A stretch of DNA of 64,000 bases from Christiangramia gaetbulicola (GCF_003054225.1 NZ_QBKQ01000001.1:434001-498000); one strand, 5' to 3'. Shown: positions 45,101-53,612, counted from the stretch's first letter. Numbers and translations are program-made. The notes: a model not told the origin generated them from the sequence alone.

Positions 45101-46271
45101 AAGGGTTAAAATCGTTATTCGGGTTATCTGGGAAAGCTCCCGGAGGTTGATTAAAAAATCCTGCCGGCGGGGTATCCAGACCTATATTTCCCTGGATGTT
45201 GGTTTCCCCAAGGTCCTGGATCGCTACAATATTTCTTGTATCCTGGATATTCTGAACATTATTGGTACGGTTAGTAACCCAAACCTGAATTCGCTTTACC
45301 TGAATATTGGTATTTATAAAGGGATAGTTCTCCAGGGCTTCGTCATAGGTATCACGAAAATAATGCGCGAGGAAGAAGTGTTTATCCTGATCGTAATCCA
45401 GGGCGAATTTTTCAAAATCTTCTACAGTAGCTCCACCTTCAACATTCACGGTCCGTCTTTCTGATCTCTGCTCAGAAAAAACACCGGTAATCCTGGTCTT
45501 CCCAAACTGAAGTTCCGTTTTAAAACCAAACAACGTCTGGGCTCCCTGGATGAGGGAGTTATTAAGCGCCATATTCACATTACCCACCTCGATCTTTTGA
45601 ACAATATCGTCTTCGTTGGGAGTATATTCCAGTTTTAACTGGTTTTGAAAATCGAAAGTAGATTCAGTATCATAATTTGCGATGATCTGCAGCCGTTCAC
45701 CTACCTGCCCCAATAAGCTCAGACTTATTCGCTGGTCGAAATCGAAGGAATAATTCTGTCTGTTCCTGGGAGATAGTGCGGGATTATCCTGTTTTGTATA
45801 TAATAACCCCAGGTCCATTTCTACTGAACCCTGCGGAACAATATTGATCTCTGAGCCGCCAAAAATGGTCTCAAAGAAATTACTGTTTACATAAAAGTCA
45901 GGTAAAAGATCCTTTTGTATATCTTCTGCTCCCTCTTTCCTGCCCGAAAGGGCATCATTCTTCAGTTTGAAATAATTCCGCATCTCTTCCTGAAGCACCA
46001 GGTCTTCAAATTCCTTTGGAGTAAGCACCAGAGGTAACCCCAAATTTATTTCACCCAGATTTTGCTTATAGAAATAACGGTTAAGAACAGGATCGTATTC
46101 GTATTTAGAGATTATACTTTCGGGATCGGGAAGACTTATTTCGCCGAGGGCAAATCCTGTTGCCGTGGTATCCTGAGGCGTCTCCTGCGCCAATGAATCC
46201 ACTGAAAACACCAGTATCATCAGGCAGGTAAGACATACCGGTACAGACAATTTTAAGTAATTGTTCCTCAA
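39117..46271 (-). CDS. sprA: SprA, type IX secretion translocon barrel
   Basis: A 2384-residue secreted protein with a signal peptide ending near SVDSLAQ. SprA is the giant outer-membrane barrel that forms the type IX secretion pore and is required for gliding. Length agrees with the roughly 2400-residue family. Typical stretches include the early DPESIISKYEYDPVLNRYF, FETIFGGSEINIVPQGSVEMDLG, and the barrel-type end TIRSGFTLIYNFGN. The first codon is TTG at 46271, 5 bp after the ruvA stop; the next Met (residue 17) would cut the signal, so TTG is retained. Translation is probably linked to ruvA. Confidence 0.96.
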   Translation of the reverse strand: MRNNYLKLSVPVCLTCLMILVFSVDSLAQETPQDTTATGFALGEISLPDPESIISKYEYDPVLNRYFYKQNLGEINLGLPLVLTPKEFEDLVLQEEMRNYFKLKNDALSGRKEGAEDIQKDLLPDFYVNSNFFETIFGGSEINIVPQGSVEMDLGLLYTKQDNPALSPRNRQNYSFDFDQRISLSLLGQVGERLQIIANYDTESTFDFQNQLKLEYTPNEDDIVQKIEVGNVNMALNNSLIQGAQTLFGFKTELQFGKTRITGVFSEQRSERRTVNVEGGATVEDFEKFALDYDQDKHFFLAHYFRDTYDEALENYPFINTNIQVKRIQVWVTNRTNNVQNIQDTRNIVAIQDLGETNIQGNIGLDTPPAGFFNQPPGAFPDNPNNDFNPFGITGPAESVLTPAIRDISTVDQGFGGVTVSEGTDYAKLENARQLKPNEYTVNTQLGYITLNQRLSNDEVLGVAFQYTINGEVYQVGEFANDGVNAINENQNEDPNTGTNTRASQNLIVKLLRSTVINVNEPIWDLMMKNIYSLGAYQLERQDFRMNILYTDPQPLNYIRPVEGTTFPDDVLETPLLRVFNLDNLNVNGDPINGGDGFFDYVPQMTIDPQNGNIIFTTVEPFGSHLFRKLDETPNSGTEDYNIPETWNENQQRYVFRAMYRTTKIQAEQEEADKNKFQLKGRYKSAEVEGIPIGFNLPPGSVTVTAGGRILQEGVDYVVNYELGRVQILDEALLASDIPIQVNTENNALFGQQTKRFTGINVEHQFNENFLIGGTFLNLKERPLTQKANYGYEPINNTILGLNFNYSTEVPFLTRLVNKLPNIDTDVKSNVSVRGEFAYLIPGSPASDDFGGKATTYIDDFEAAQTAIDINNPLSWELSSVPIGYGGELSNGDLGAGYKRAKMAWYTIDPIFYSNNRPAGISDSDISTYAARRVALNEIFPNIDVVQGQPQVVYTMDVAYNPAERGPYNYNPAAAGGNNLPNPASNFGGIMRSINTTNFEQSNVEYIQFWVMDPYIYPENSGRAGGSINFNLGNISEDVLKDGRKQYENGLPEGEGEANTINTAFGSVPADNSLVYAFDTEGAARALQDVGFDGLQDQAEAAKFSDFANLPDPSADNYEYFLNTEGSVLQRYRNYNGTEGNSPTDVTDTNRGNTTLPTAEDMNRDNTMNTINSYFEYEIPFFQGMNIDNNQYITDVKELTTTLRNGQELPVRWLQFKIPIFEPTRAVGGIADFRSIRFIRMFLTGFQDPTVLRFGTMDLVRGDYRRYNQSLFEDEGQIENPNTLFEVNAVNIEENENRQPIPYVLPPGVEREELFQTNSNIRQNEQSLSLRVCELEPQDARAVYKNFQIDMRQYKNLEMFLHAESWVNKPPLKDGQLVAFIRMGTDFSDNFYQIEIPLATTLFGATTPEEIWPEVNRLNLELDLLQQIKTAVLGDPTLNATELNFFTEELAQVDAEAPYDLGRLRLGVKGNPSFGNIRLLMVGVKNGTRVDGVADLCGEVWFNELRLSDLKNEGGWAGVVSMDSNLADFANVSATGRRSTVGFGGIEQGPNQRSREDLQQYDVVTNVNMGQLLPKTWGVKVPVNYSRGEELITPKFDQEFLDVDLDTRLANIQDPEEKDRIKKQSQSYTKRQSINVIGLRKERVGEKKPMPYDIENFAFSTSYNQIDHRDFEVEESLDQSVRVGGTYEFNFPEKTVEPLKNVAVLDSSDYFALFRDFNFNILPSNINASSNIFRQYNEQKFRSLDLSENDIGIPTLYQRNYLFDWQYGVNYNLTRSLNFSFNASNNRIIRNYIDEEGFADNSIGLWDDFFNVGDPNLHFQTLQVNYQLPFEKIPVLRFVNATYSYTGDFQWQRGSRIFQQLEGIPAIGNSVQNSNTHQINASLNMQDLYNYVGLVEKKSEDKGKSIQERSQGVPTLGPPDANNEKQETEVKVKTNKGYNTFVNIVTGVKTLQMNYRNTRGIFLPGYTESIGFMGTFKPTAGFTFGFQDDIRYMAAERGWLTLFQNFNQQYTALKNEQLDYQAGLDFLPDLTIELTGRKNFSENYSENYRVDPNTLEYQSLTPYTYGNFNISTILIGTAFNNSTEASSETFERFRENRLEVARRVAADRGLDPTDVDEEGYPRGIGKTNQAVLLPAFIAAYSGKDAGKVKLGAFRDFPVPNWNIKYTGLMRIEWFRENFRRFSLNHGYRSDYTLNQFQTNLDYDPENPEELNQAGDFKNPVLFSNLVLTELFTPLARIDFETKGNIQILAEMQKDRSLAFSFDNNLLTEYSGNEYTLGTGYRIKDLKIATALGGRRRVLSSDLNFRADVSYRKNRTIVRYLDLANAQTISGQDIWSINFKADYAFTRNLTARFYYDHTFSEYAVSTAFPQTTIRSGFTLIYNFGN

Positions 46272-46276
46272 TTTAC

Positions 46277-46858
46277 TTATAGCTTTTTAAGAGCCAGTTT
46301 GATTATAGCTTCAACGGTGGAATCAGGATCATCTTTAAGGATCTTTTCAACAACTTTGCCGGCCTGGCGCCTGTTATATCCCAAGATCTCTAATGCTGAT
46401 AACGCTTCTTCCTTATTTGTATTGTTCTGTGAGATGAAAACTTCATCGTCACCAAGGACTTTCAGTACCTTATCTTTAAGGTCTAAAATTACTCTTTGAG
46501 CTGTTTTTGCACCAATCCCCTTAACGCTCTGAATGGTTGGAACATCACCCGATGCGATCGCATCTATAACCTCTCTTGGCTGCAGCGATGACAACATCAT
46601 CCTGGCTGTACTTGTACCCACCCCTGAAACAGAGATCAGCAATTTAAAGATCTCCCTTTCAGACTTTTCAACAAAACCATATAGCGTATGCGAATCTTCC
46701 TTTACCTGGAGATAAGTAAACAAACTTATAGCTTCAGATTCCGGAATAAGCGAAAATGTATGCAGTGAAATATTTACGGTATATCCAATTCCGTTGCATT
46801 CGATAACAACGTAAGTTGGATTTTTTTCAATTAATTGCCCCTTTAAGTGATGGATCAT
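46277..46858 (-). CDS. ruvA: Holliday junction DNA helicase subunit RuvA
   Basis: A 193-residue protein that binds four-way DNA junctions and recruits RuvB. Domain I runs from MIHHLKGQLIEK to about 65 and domain II contains two helix-hairpin-helix motifs (LISVSGVGTSTARMMLS and IQSVKGIGAKTAQRVILDL). Domain III (about 145-193) ends in IIKLALKKL. The partner ruvB is encoded 7 kb away on the same strand, so the ruv genes are split. It lies directly before sprA (5 bp). Confidence 0.95.
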   Translation of the reverse strand: MIHHLKGQLIEKNPTYVVIECNGIGYTVNISLHTFSLIPESEAISLFTYLQVKEDSHTLYGFVEKSEREIFKLLISVSGVGTSTARMMLSSLQPREVIDAIASGDVPTIQSVKGIGAKTAQRVILDLKDKVLKVLGDDEVFISQNNTNKEEALSALEILGYNRRQAGKVVEKILKDDPDSTVEAIIKLALKKL

Positions 46859-46900
46859 GAAAAAAACTTGTGTTCGAACTCAAATGTAATAAAATAAAGT

Positions 46901-46927
46901 AAAGGCAGAAATTGACCTTCTGCCTTT
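46901..46927 (-). terminator. Intrinsic terminator after maeB
   Basis: AAAGGCAGAA / TTCTGCCTTT forms a perfect 10-bp stem with a 7-nt loop. On the minus strand it is followed by an AT-rich run (ACTTTATTTTATTAC). It lies 22 bp past the maeB stop and before ruvA. Confidence 0.7.
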
Positions 46928-46948
46928 TGATTTGAGCGTATTTAATAA

Positions 46949-49237
46949 TTATTTTTTGAGCTTCTTTTCTTTTTCCTGTGCATCTACAACCGCTACAGCC
47001 GCCATGTTCACCATCTCCTCTACACTCGCCCCGAGCTGTAAAATATGAACTGGTTTCTTCATCCCCATCATGATTGGACCAATTGAATCTACATCATTCA
47101 GCTCCTTGATAAGCTTATAAGTACTGTTCGCAGAATCAAGATCTGGATAAATTAAAGTATTCACCTTTTTACCAGCTAGTTTAGAGAAAGGGAATTTCCC
47201 CTGAAGCATTTCCCGGTTTAACGCGAAATCTACCTGTAGCTCTCCATCTACGCTTAATTCTGGATGGAACCTGTGTAAATAAGAAACCGCATCCTTAACC
47301 TTTCTTGCCCTTGGATCTTTTGATGAGCCAAAGTTGGCGTATGAGATCATTGCGATCACCGGCTCCATTCCAAATAGCTGTACTGTTCTAGCCGTCATTT
47401 GAGCGATCTTAGCCAGATCTTTCGCCGGCGGATCTATATTTATGGAGGTATCACTAATAAATAGGGGTCCTCTTGAAGTATTCATTACGTTGGTTGCAGC
47501 CACCCTGGTAACGCCTTTAGCCATTCCAACTAGCTCCAGCATTGGTTTCACCACTGTTGGGTAGGCGCGGGAATATCCCGAAAGTAAGGCATCTGCATCT
47601 CCTTCATTTACCATCATTGCCGCGAAATAATTACGCTCACGCATTAATTTTTCCGCATCGTATTTGGTAACTCCGCTTCTATGCCTGGTCTCCCAGTATT
47701 TATGAGCATAATTTTTACGGTGCTCTTCTTCCTCGTCAGATTTTGGATCGATGATCAAAACATCTTCGTCTTCAAAATCTATTTCACCCATTAATTCGAT
47801 GATCACCTCTCTTCTTCCCAAAAGAATTGGAGTCCCTATTCCTTCATCTTTTACGATCTGCGCAGCCTTAAGCACATCAAGGTGATCTGCTTCAGCAAAC
47901 ACGATACGTTTAGGATTCGTCTTGGCACGGTTAATCAACAATCGGGTAATCTTATTTTCATTACCCATTCTTTCTAGAAGTTCTTCTTCATACTTCTGCC
48001 AGTCCTGAATATCCTGCCTGGCTACACCGCTATCCATGGCAGCTTTGGCAACTGCAGGTGGTACTTTTGCGATAAGTCTTGGATCGAATGGCTTCGGAAT
48101 AATATAATCTGGCCCGAAATTAAGACGGGTTTCACCATAAGCGATATTAACCTGTTCTGGCACTGCCTCTTTTGCAAGTTCAGCAAGAGCCTTTACCGCG
48201 GCCTTCTTCATTTCCTCATTGATCTTTGAAGCTCTTACATCTAAAGCTCCACGGAAGATGAATGGAAAACCAAGCACATTATTCACCTGGTTAGGATGGT
48301 CACTACGACCGGTAGCCATAATGATATCTTTCCTGGTTTTCATGGCCAGGTCGTAATCTATTTCAGGGTTTGGATTAGCCATAGCGAAGACGATAGGCCT
48401 CTTGGCCATACTCTTAAGCATCTCTGGAGAAACGATATTGGCAATAGAAAGTCCAACGAATACGTCGGCATTTTTCATTGCCTCCTCCAGGGTATCGATT
48501 TTCCTGGCTGTAGCAAATTCTTCTTTTTCTTCGGAAAGGTTATCCCTGTCCTTTCTAATAACGCCTTTACTATCCAGCATTACTATATTTTCAGCCTTGG
48601 CGCCAAATGCCTTATAAAGCTTAGTACAGGAAACTGCGGCAGCACCGGCTCCACTGATCACTATTTTAACCTTTTCGATCTTCTTTTTTGCCAGTTCAAG
48701 GGCATTTAGCAATGCCGCTGCAGAAATGATCGCGGTTCCATGCTGATCATCGTGCATAACAGGAATATCCAGTTCAGCCTTTAAACGTTGTTCGATCTCA
48801 AAAGCTTCGGGAGCTTTAATATCTTCAAGGTTAATACCTCCAAAAGTAGGAGCGATATTTTTTACCGTTTCTATGAATTTATCTACATCTTTAGTGTCCA
48901 CCTCAATATCGAAAACATCGATATCGGCGAAAATCTTAAAGAGCAGACCTTTACCTTCCATAACCGGTTTTGAAGCCTCGGGACCAATATCCCCAAGTCC
49001 CAAAACAGCAGTTCCATTGGAGATCACGGCAACAAGATTTCCCTTGGTAGTATACTTATATGCGTTCTCTTTATCCTTTTCAATTTCCAGACAGGGCTCG
49101 GCTACACCGGGAGAATATGCCAGAGAGAGATCTCTTTGGGTGGCGTATTTTTTTGTTGGTACAACTTCAATTTTTCCAGGCTTAGGTTTTGCATGATAAA
49201 CCAGTGCCTCTCTTCTCTTTCTGGAAGTGTTACTCAT
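46949..49237 (-). CDS. maeB: NADP-dependent malic enzyme (MaeB type, with phosphotransacetylase-like tail)
   Basis: A 762-residue enzyme that decarboxylates malate to pyruvate with NADPH. The N-terminal malic domain holds [15 protein letters not shown] and [20 protein letters not shown]; the HDDQHGTAI metal site and a Rossmann segment ([14 protein letters not shown]) follow. From about 430 to the end is the phosphotransacetylase-like domain ([26 protein letters not shown]) that in MaeB is thought to be regulatory, sensing acetyl-CoA. Size matches the hybrid MaeB class. Transcribed as its own unit with a terminator downstream; CAAAGGTA at 49261-49268 may be its -7 element. Confidence 0.94.
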   Translation of the reverse strand: MSNTSRKRREALVYHAKPKPGKIEVVPTKKYATQRDLSLAYSPGVAEPCLEIEKDKENAYKYTTKGNLVAVISNGTAVLGLGDIGPEASKPVMEGKGLLFKIFADIDVFDIEVDTKDVDKFIETVKNIAPTFGGINLEDIKAPEAFEIEQRLKAELDIPVMHDDQHGTAIISAAALLNALELAKKKIEKVKIVISGAGAAAVSCTKLYKAFGAKAENIVMLDSKGVIRKDRDNLSEEKEEFATARKIDTLEEAMKNADVFVGLSIANIVSPEMLKSMAKRPIVFAMANPNPEIDYDLAMKTRKDIIMATGRSDHPNQVNNVLGFPFIFRGALDVRASKINEEMKKAAVKALAELAKEAVPEQVNIAYGETRLNFGPDYIIPKPFDPRLIAKVPPAVAKAAMDSGVARQDIQDWQKYEEELLERMGNENKITRLLINRAKTNPKRIVFAEADHLDVLKAAQIVKDEGIGTPILLGRREVIIELMGEIDFEDEDVLIIDPKSDEEEEHRKNYAHKYWETRHRSGVTKYDAEKLMRERNYFAAMMVNEGDADALLSGYSRAYPTVVKPMLELVGMAKGVTRVAATNVMNTSRGPLFISDTSINIDPPAKDLAKIAQMTARTVQLFGMEPVIAMISYANFGSSKDPRARKVKDAVSYLHRFHPELSVDGELQVDFALNREMLQGKFPFSKLAGKKVNTLIYPDLDSANSTYKLIKELNDVDSIGPIMMGMKKPVHILQLGASVEEMVNMAAVAVVDAQEKEKKLKK

Positions 49238-49291
49238 AATTCAATTTTTTGGCTGAGTAGCAAAGGTAGTAAGCTAACTTTAAATAAGAAT

Positions 49292-50218
49292 CTATTCTTT
49301 TAAAAAGCTGATATTTCTTTTTAAACCTTCAAATTTAGTCCGCTTCACCGCAGATTTCCGGAATATCTCATTGAAAGTCTCACGGGTGATCTCTTCCCAG
49401 TCCTTTTTCTCATTAGAGAGAAGGTCTGGATGTGGATTAAATAATGGTTCGTTATGGGGTTTAGAAAAGCGGTTCCAGGGACAAACATCCTGGCAAACAT
49501 CGCAGCCAAACATCCAGTCGTCAAACTTATCTTTATAGGAATTCGGCAATTCGTCCTTTAACTCTATAGTGAAATAAGATATGCATTTGCTGCCATCAAC
49601 CTTATAAGGCTCTACGATCGCATTCGTAGGGCAGGCATCTATGCAGGCGGTGCAACTACCACAATGATCGGTTACCGGGGTATCATATTCCAGGTCAAGA
49701 TCTACGATCAATTCTGCGATAAAATAGAAGGAGCCGGTTTGCTTTGAGAGTAAATTTGAATGCTTGCCAATCCAGCCGAGTCCGCTTTTCGCAGCCCAGG
49801 CTTTATCCAGAACGGGCGCGGAATCTACAAAAGCCCGTCCATGAAAATCTCCAATTTCATCCTGAAGAGTAGATAATAATTCTTTTAGTTTATCCTTGAT
49901 CACAAAATGGTAATCCCGGCCATAGGCATATTTACTGATCTTGTATGAATCCTGATTCTGAAATTCATGGGGATAATAATTAAACAAAAGGGAGATCACA
50001 CTTTTTGAACCGGGAACCAGCTTGGTGGGATCGAGGCGCTTATCGAAATAGTTTTCCATATAGCGCATTTCCCCATGCATATTATTGTTTAGCCAGCTCT
50101 CCAGTCTTGGTGCTTCTTCTTCTAGAAATTCAGCTTTGGAGATACCGCATGAAAGAAAACCGAGGCGTTTAGCTTCAGCTTTAATTAATTCTGTATTTGA
50201 ACGTTTATTCCCATTCAT
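49292..50218 (-). CDS. queG: Epoxyqueuosine reductase
   Basis: A 308-residue cobalamin and 4Fe-4S enzyme completing queuosine on tRNA. The active-site region includes [24 protein letters not shown]. Two cluster motifs follow: [18 protein letters not shown] and [14 protein letters not shown]. It ends soon after the second cluster, without the HEAT-like C-terminal domain of longer QueG proteins, a size I associate with Bacteroidota. Cytosolic. The start (ATG 50218) gives [20 protein letters not shown], a natural N terminus. Confidence 0.94.
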   Translation of the reverse strand: MNGNKRSNTELIKAEAKRLGFLSCGISKAEFLEEEAPRLESWLNNNMHGEMRYMENYFDKRLDPTKLVPGSKSVISLLFNYYPHEFQNQDSYKISKYAYGRDYHFVIKDKLKELLSTLQDEIGDFHGRAFVDSAPVLDKAWAAKSGLGWIGKHSNLLSKQTGSFYFIAELIVDLDLEYDTPVTDHCGSCTACIDACPTNAIVEPYKVDGSKCISYFTIELKDELPNSYKDKFDDWMFGCDVCQDVCPWNRFSKPHNEPLFNPHPDLLSNEKKDWEEITRETFNEIFRKSAVKRTKFEGLKRNISFLKE

Positions 50219-50280
50219 TATAGCAGCAAAGATATAGGAATAGTGAATACAGGAAAATCTAACTCAATTGTTTTAAAATA

Positions 50281-50304
50281 GAAAGCCCGCTGAAGCAGGC
50301 TTTC
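50281..50304 (-). terminator. Intrinsic terminator after the ScyD-like gene
   Basis: GAAAGCC / GGCTTTC with inner GCT/AGC pairs makes a 24-nt hairpin, followed on the minus strand by TATTTTAAAAC. It lies 26 bp past the ScyD-like stop. Confidence 0.6.
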
Positions 50305-50329
50305 CAACAAAATTCTGGTTGGTTAGGTT

Positions 50330-51391
50330 CTAATTCTTTCCATATGGAGGTGCACTAATATTATCTACGGTCCAGATATCACCCATAAGAGTCACGATAT
50401 AAGCCTTATTATGAACGATCTCCATGGAGGTAGGCCTGTCCAGACCATCGGCTACTATACTAAAGGTTCCATCATCCTGTACCTGAACTAGAGATCCTGT
50501 ATCGGGAAATGCTGGCGATCCTTCACCTTCTTCATTCCAGATTCCCTGGGAAAGTGCAAAAAGACTTCTGCCTCTACCAAATTCAACATCTACTAATAAT
50601 CGAGCACCTGATGCGATTGTTGTGACGTCAGATGAATTCGGACCAAAAGCAACTACCTTTCCATCTTCAGGATTATGTGGAACCGGTCCTGCTTCTGCCA
50701 TATAAACTGTATGTCCTAAAACATCAAGACCCGTAGGAACTATATTTCCAAATTCCTGAAATACTGAGATATCTCCCTCAGTCGTGACTTCTAAAACGCG
50801 ATTATGATGGCCATCTGCCACAAGGAAGCCACCTCTATAGAATTCGATAGAATACTGCACTCCCATAGTAACGAAGAAATCGGTTTTTGGTGGGTTCTCA
50901 ACGGAGAATGCTCCGATATCAGCTATTACAGTGAAGGTCTCGGGTCCATCTATACGGTAAATACCTACGATATCTTCAGTTCCAAATTGAGGTCCAACTA
51001 GCGTTACAATCACGTAAGCTGTATCGTCTATAAAAACAATATCATTTGCACCACCTATACCTATGATCGATGGTGGTAATCCGGTGGCAAAGGTTGAAAT
51101 ATCCCCTGTTTTAAGATCTACTCTGGAAATAGTTCCAGTTGCACCTTCAGTCACAAATAGATCACCTCCGGGACCAATGGTGCTACCTGATGCACCCTGA
51201 AAACCGGATAAAAATAATTCCGGTTCTCCCGGTTCTGAAAGTTTAGCGCTGGCATTTACCAGGTATTCAGAAGGTAACTCTCCCAAGCCCGGCTCCGGGC
51301 TACAAGATGTAAACATCAAAAAAATCAAAAAGATTGCTGATGTCAGGAACTTTAAGGGGGCAGCATGAATTGGATGGTTGATTTTTTTCAT
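50330..51391 (-). CDS. ScyD/ScyE-like beta-propeller lipoprotein
   Basis: A 353-residue exported lipoprotein (lipobox LMFTSC, Cys30). The mature part repeats short propeller blades of the NHL/SMP-30 type: GPGGDLFVTEGATGTISRVDLKTGDISTFATGLP, ADGHHNRVLEVTTEGDISVF and GRGRSLFALSQGIWNEE, among others. It resembles the ScyD/ScyE family named from cyanobacterial scytonemin clusters, but no scytonemin genes lie nearby, so the substrate is unknown. It might bind a ligand or act as a lactonase-like enzyme. It is transcribed alone, with a terminator behind it and a 384-bp gene-free gap ahead. Confidence 0.7.
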   Translation of the reverse strand: MKKINHPIHAAPLKFLTSAIFLIFLMFTSCSPEPGLGELPSEYLVNASAKLSEPGEPELFLSGFQGASGSTIGPGGDLFVTEGATGTISRVDLKTGDISTFATGLPPSIIGIGGANDIVFIDDTAYVIVTLVGPQFGTEDIVGIYRIDGPETFTVIADIGAFSVENPPKTDFFVTMGVQYSIEFYRGGFLVADGHHNRVLEVTTEGDISVFQEFGNIVPTGLDVLGHTVYMAEAGPVPHNPEDGKVVAFGPNSSDVTTIASGARLLVDVEFGRGRSLFALSQGIWNEEGEGSPAFPDTGSLVQVQDDGTFSIVADGLDRPTSMEIVHNKAYIVTLMGDIWTVDNISAPPYGKN

Positions 51392-51775
51392 AATAAAGAG
51401 ATTAAAAATTTCAATTATTAAAAAATAAGCCAGGTTCTGGAATGGTTTACCAGTTCAGATTCTCATGCTACTCAGTATTTTTTTAAAGAACAAAAATAAA
51501 ACCTGGTAAATCAAAGGAAGAATAAGGGCGAGGAGGGTGCTAAAAAATCTAACAAATCGCTTTTAAATGAAGCCAGTATGAAAATAAAGTGACCTTTAAA
51601 ATTAGAAAATAATTCTAAGGTAGTAACAAAGGGAAATCCCTACTTATTTCTTTTGGAAAAGGATAAGCGGTAACAAAAATGGAATAATTAAACTACCTGT
51701 AATGATTTTAATTATAAATCGTGGCAGGACTAATCATTTCTGAAACCACCACTATTGAATTAATTTGAAAAGCTC
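51392..51775. other. Gene-free stretch upstream of the ScyD-like gene
   Basis: This 384-bp AT-rich stretch has no open frame that I would accept as a gene and no convincing RNA fold. TATTTTTG (minus strand, 51498-51491) matches the -7 element, about 100 bp before the ScyD-like ATG, but no -33 partner is at the expected spacing. It probably holds the ScyD promoter and the 3' end of the P450 transcript. Confidence 0.4.
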
Positions 51776-53113
51776 CTATTCTGTTCTTTTCTCAAATTTC
51801 AATATTGCATTCTTGGGTTTCAGGGTAATGAGAGGTTTTATTTCAATTGGCGTGGTGACCTTTGAGATCTTATATTGAGACATTAGTTCGGTAATGGCAA
51901 TGATCATCTCGAACATGGCGAAATTGTTCCCTATGCATTTCCTGGGACCGGCACCAAAGGGAAAATATTGCGAAGAATACTTCCTGCTGTTTCCTTCAAA
52001 TCTCTCCGGTTTAAAATCCTCGGGGTCTTCCCAAAGATCTGGATGGCGATGAATTTCAAATAATGAGAACAACAAATTAGAACCTGGTTCAAAATTCTTT
52101 CCATCGAATTCATCTGCCTCTACATTCACGCGGTCTATAAAATAAGCCGGCGGATAAAGACGCATAGACTCTTCTATTACCTGCTGGGTAATTTCAGTTT
52201 TGGTCACAATCGCCATAAGATCATCATGCTCTTTATTAAGCGATGTGATCTCCTGAAATATCTTCTCCTGCCATTCTGGATTCCTGGCTAAAAGTTCACA
52301 GGTAAAAGTAAGCGCATTGGAGGTCGTCTCATGACCCGCAGTGAAAAGGATCAGGATCTCATCTATCAATTGCTCCTCATCCATAAAATTACCATCATCA
52401 TATTTCGACTCCAGCAACATATCCAGAAGATCATCGAATCTCTCCTGTGACTCTCTTCTTTCCTTTACAATGCCTTTAAGGATCTCTCTGGCTTCCGCGG
52501 TTAGTTCCAGGTAACTATCTATTTTCCCACTAGCCTTGAACCACCAACCTAAATATGGCTGCCTAAGTTCCTTTACCAGCATTTTCTGGGTCTCCTCTGT
52601 GATGAACTGAAGCCTGTTGATCTCTTCCTGGTTCGCCGCGCTGCTGAAAAGTGATTTCACCACGGTTTGAAAAGCAAGGTCATTAAAGATTGGAAATATG
52701 TCTATTTCCTTGCCAGGAGTGATCTTTTCATATTCCAGAAGTATTGCTTCTTTAATGGCATCGAGCAAATTGGCGAGTTGCTTTTTATGGAATGCCGGCT
52801 GAATAAGTTTACGCTGTTTCTTCCAGTGTTCGCCTTCTGAAGTTAGTAAACCTTCTCCAACGTATTTCACGAGATCCTTGGTCTGTATCTCTGACTTAAC
52901 AAAATTCTTCTGGTTCTTTTGAAGAGCATATTCCAAAAGACCTGCATCCCTTGAAAATATAACCGATTTACTGAAGCCGATATTCAGTCGGAAAGTATCT
53001 CCTTTTTCCTCGAAATTCCGGGAATGAAAAGGCAACGGATTCTTAAGAATATTAGCGGAATGCTTTAGAAATTTCAATAGGGAAACTTCAGGGATATTTG
53101 TATTCTTACTCAT
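51776..53113 (-). CDS. Cytochrome P450
   Basis: A 445-residue P450 monooxygenase without a membrane anchor. The oxygen-activating I-helix motif is FTAGHETTS, the EESMRLYPP carries the ExxR salt bridge, and the haem loop FPFGAGPRKCIGNNFAM includes the axial Cys393. It needs a ferredoxin/reductase or similar redox partner, and none is encoded beside it. The substrate cannot be inferred; class-level similarity is to bacterial CYP102/CYP4-like fatty-acid or terpenoid hydroxylases. It is flanked by the ScyD-like gene and by the GIY-YIG repeat element. Confidence 0.92.
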   Translation of the reverse strand: MSKNTNIPEVSLLKFLKHSANILKNPLPFHSRNFEEKGDTFRLNIGFSKSVIFSRDAGLLEYALQKNQKNFVKSEIQTKDLVKYVGEGLLTSEGEHWKKQRKLIQPAFHKKQLANLLDAIKEAILLEYEKITPGKEIDIFPIFNDLAFQTVVKSLFSSAANQEEINRLQFITEETQKMLVKELRQPYLGWWFKASGKIDSYLELTAEAREILKGIVKERRESQERFDDLLDMLLESKYDDGNFMDEEQLIDEILILFTAGHETTSNALTFTCELLARNPEWQEKIFQEITSLNKEHDDLMAIVTKTEITQQVIEESMRLYPPAYFIDRVNVEADEFDGKNFEPGSNLLFSLFEIHRHPDLWEDPEDFKPERFEGNSRKYSSQYFPFGAGPRKCIGNNFAMFEMIIAITELMSQYKISKVTTPIEIKPLITLKPKNAILKFEKRTE

Positions 53114-53235
53114 GTTGCTTTTTCTTTTTTATTCTGTATTCCTGGGCTTAATACCGATGGTCTTTGACATAAAAATTATTCAGAAATCAAAATCTGTATT
53201 TTAAATAAATATCTCAATTCTCAAAACTAACCATT

Positions 53236-53260
53236 GTCACACTGAGCGCAGTCGAAGTGT
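53236..53260 (-). repeat. Hairpin repeat R1, downstream of the GIY-YIG gene
   Basis: On the minus strand this reads ACACTTCGACTGCGCTCAGTGT. It has the 16-nt core CTTCGACTGCGCTCAG (53257-53242) shared with R2 and R3. Outer arms ACACT/AGTGT give five base pairs. It directly abuts the TAG stop of the GIY-YIG gene and is inverted relative to R2 and R3. Confidence 0.85.
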
Positions 53261-53578
53261 CTATTTATCTGGCTTGTATTTATAATGGGTAGCATTTCTG
53301 CATTCTGATAAAATCTTTAATCTATCAAAATCACCATTGATCAATGCTTCTTTCTTGGATCTGGACCATCCTTTTAACTTCTTTTCAAAATATATAGCCT
53401 GCAATACATCATTGAATTCCTGACTAAATTTTAATTCAATGGGTCTCCGCTGGAATGTATAACATTCTTTATTAATTCCTCTGAGATGCTCCCACACTCT
53501 TCTTTCCAAATCATTGGTTATTCCCACGTAGTAGGAATTGTCTGAGCATTCAAGAACATATACAAAATAAAAAAACAT
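53261..53578 (-). CDS. GIY-YIG domain nuclease, small standalone (YhbQ/UPF0213-like)
   Basis: A 105-residue single-domain endonuclease-like protein. The core motifs are FVYVLECSDNSYYVGIT, where FVY and YVG (residues 17-19) replace GIY and YIG; ERRVWEH with Arg26; and a downstream IYFEKKLKGWSRSKK with Glu65, the expected metal ligand. No DNA-binding domain is attached. Its stop codon touches repeat R1, and repeat R2 begins 14 bp before its ATG, so the gene is bracketed by inverted hairpin repeats; R3 lies 58 bp beyond R2. Such genes are common in Flavobacteriaceae with uncertain function; the repeat context suggests that it may act on, or be mobilised with, these repeats. Confidence 0.85.
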   Translation of the reverse strand: MFFYFVYVLECSDNSYYVGITNDLERRVWEHLRGINKECYTFQRRPIELKFSQEFNDVLQAIYFEKKLKGWSRSKKEALINGDFDRLKILSECRNATHYKYKPDK

Positions 53579-53592
53579 ACTCCGCTATTATG

Positions 53593-53612
53593 GGCTTCGA
53601 CTGCGCTCAGCC
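53593..53612 (+). repeat. Hairpin repeat R2, upstream of the GIY-YIG gene
   Basis: Core CTTCGACTGCGCTCAG (53595-53610) with outer arms GGCT/AGCC (four base pairs). Compared with R1, two of the arm pairs change together (A-T to G-C and C-G to G-C), so pairing is kept. It is inverted relative to R1. Confidence 0.85.

Noticed and set aside
51491-51514. Promoter candidate for the ScyD-like gene
   Set aside because: The -7 element fits but the only nearby TTG is at a 13-nt spacing, too short for the consensus.
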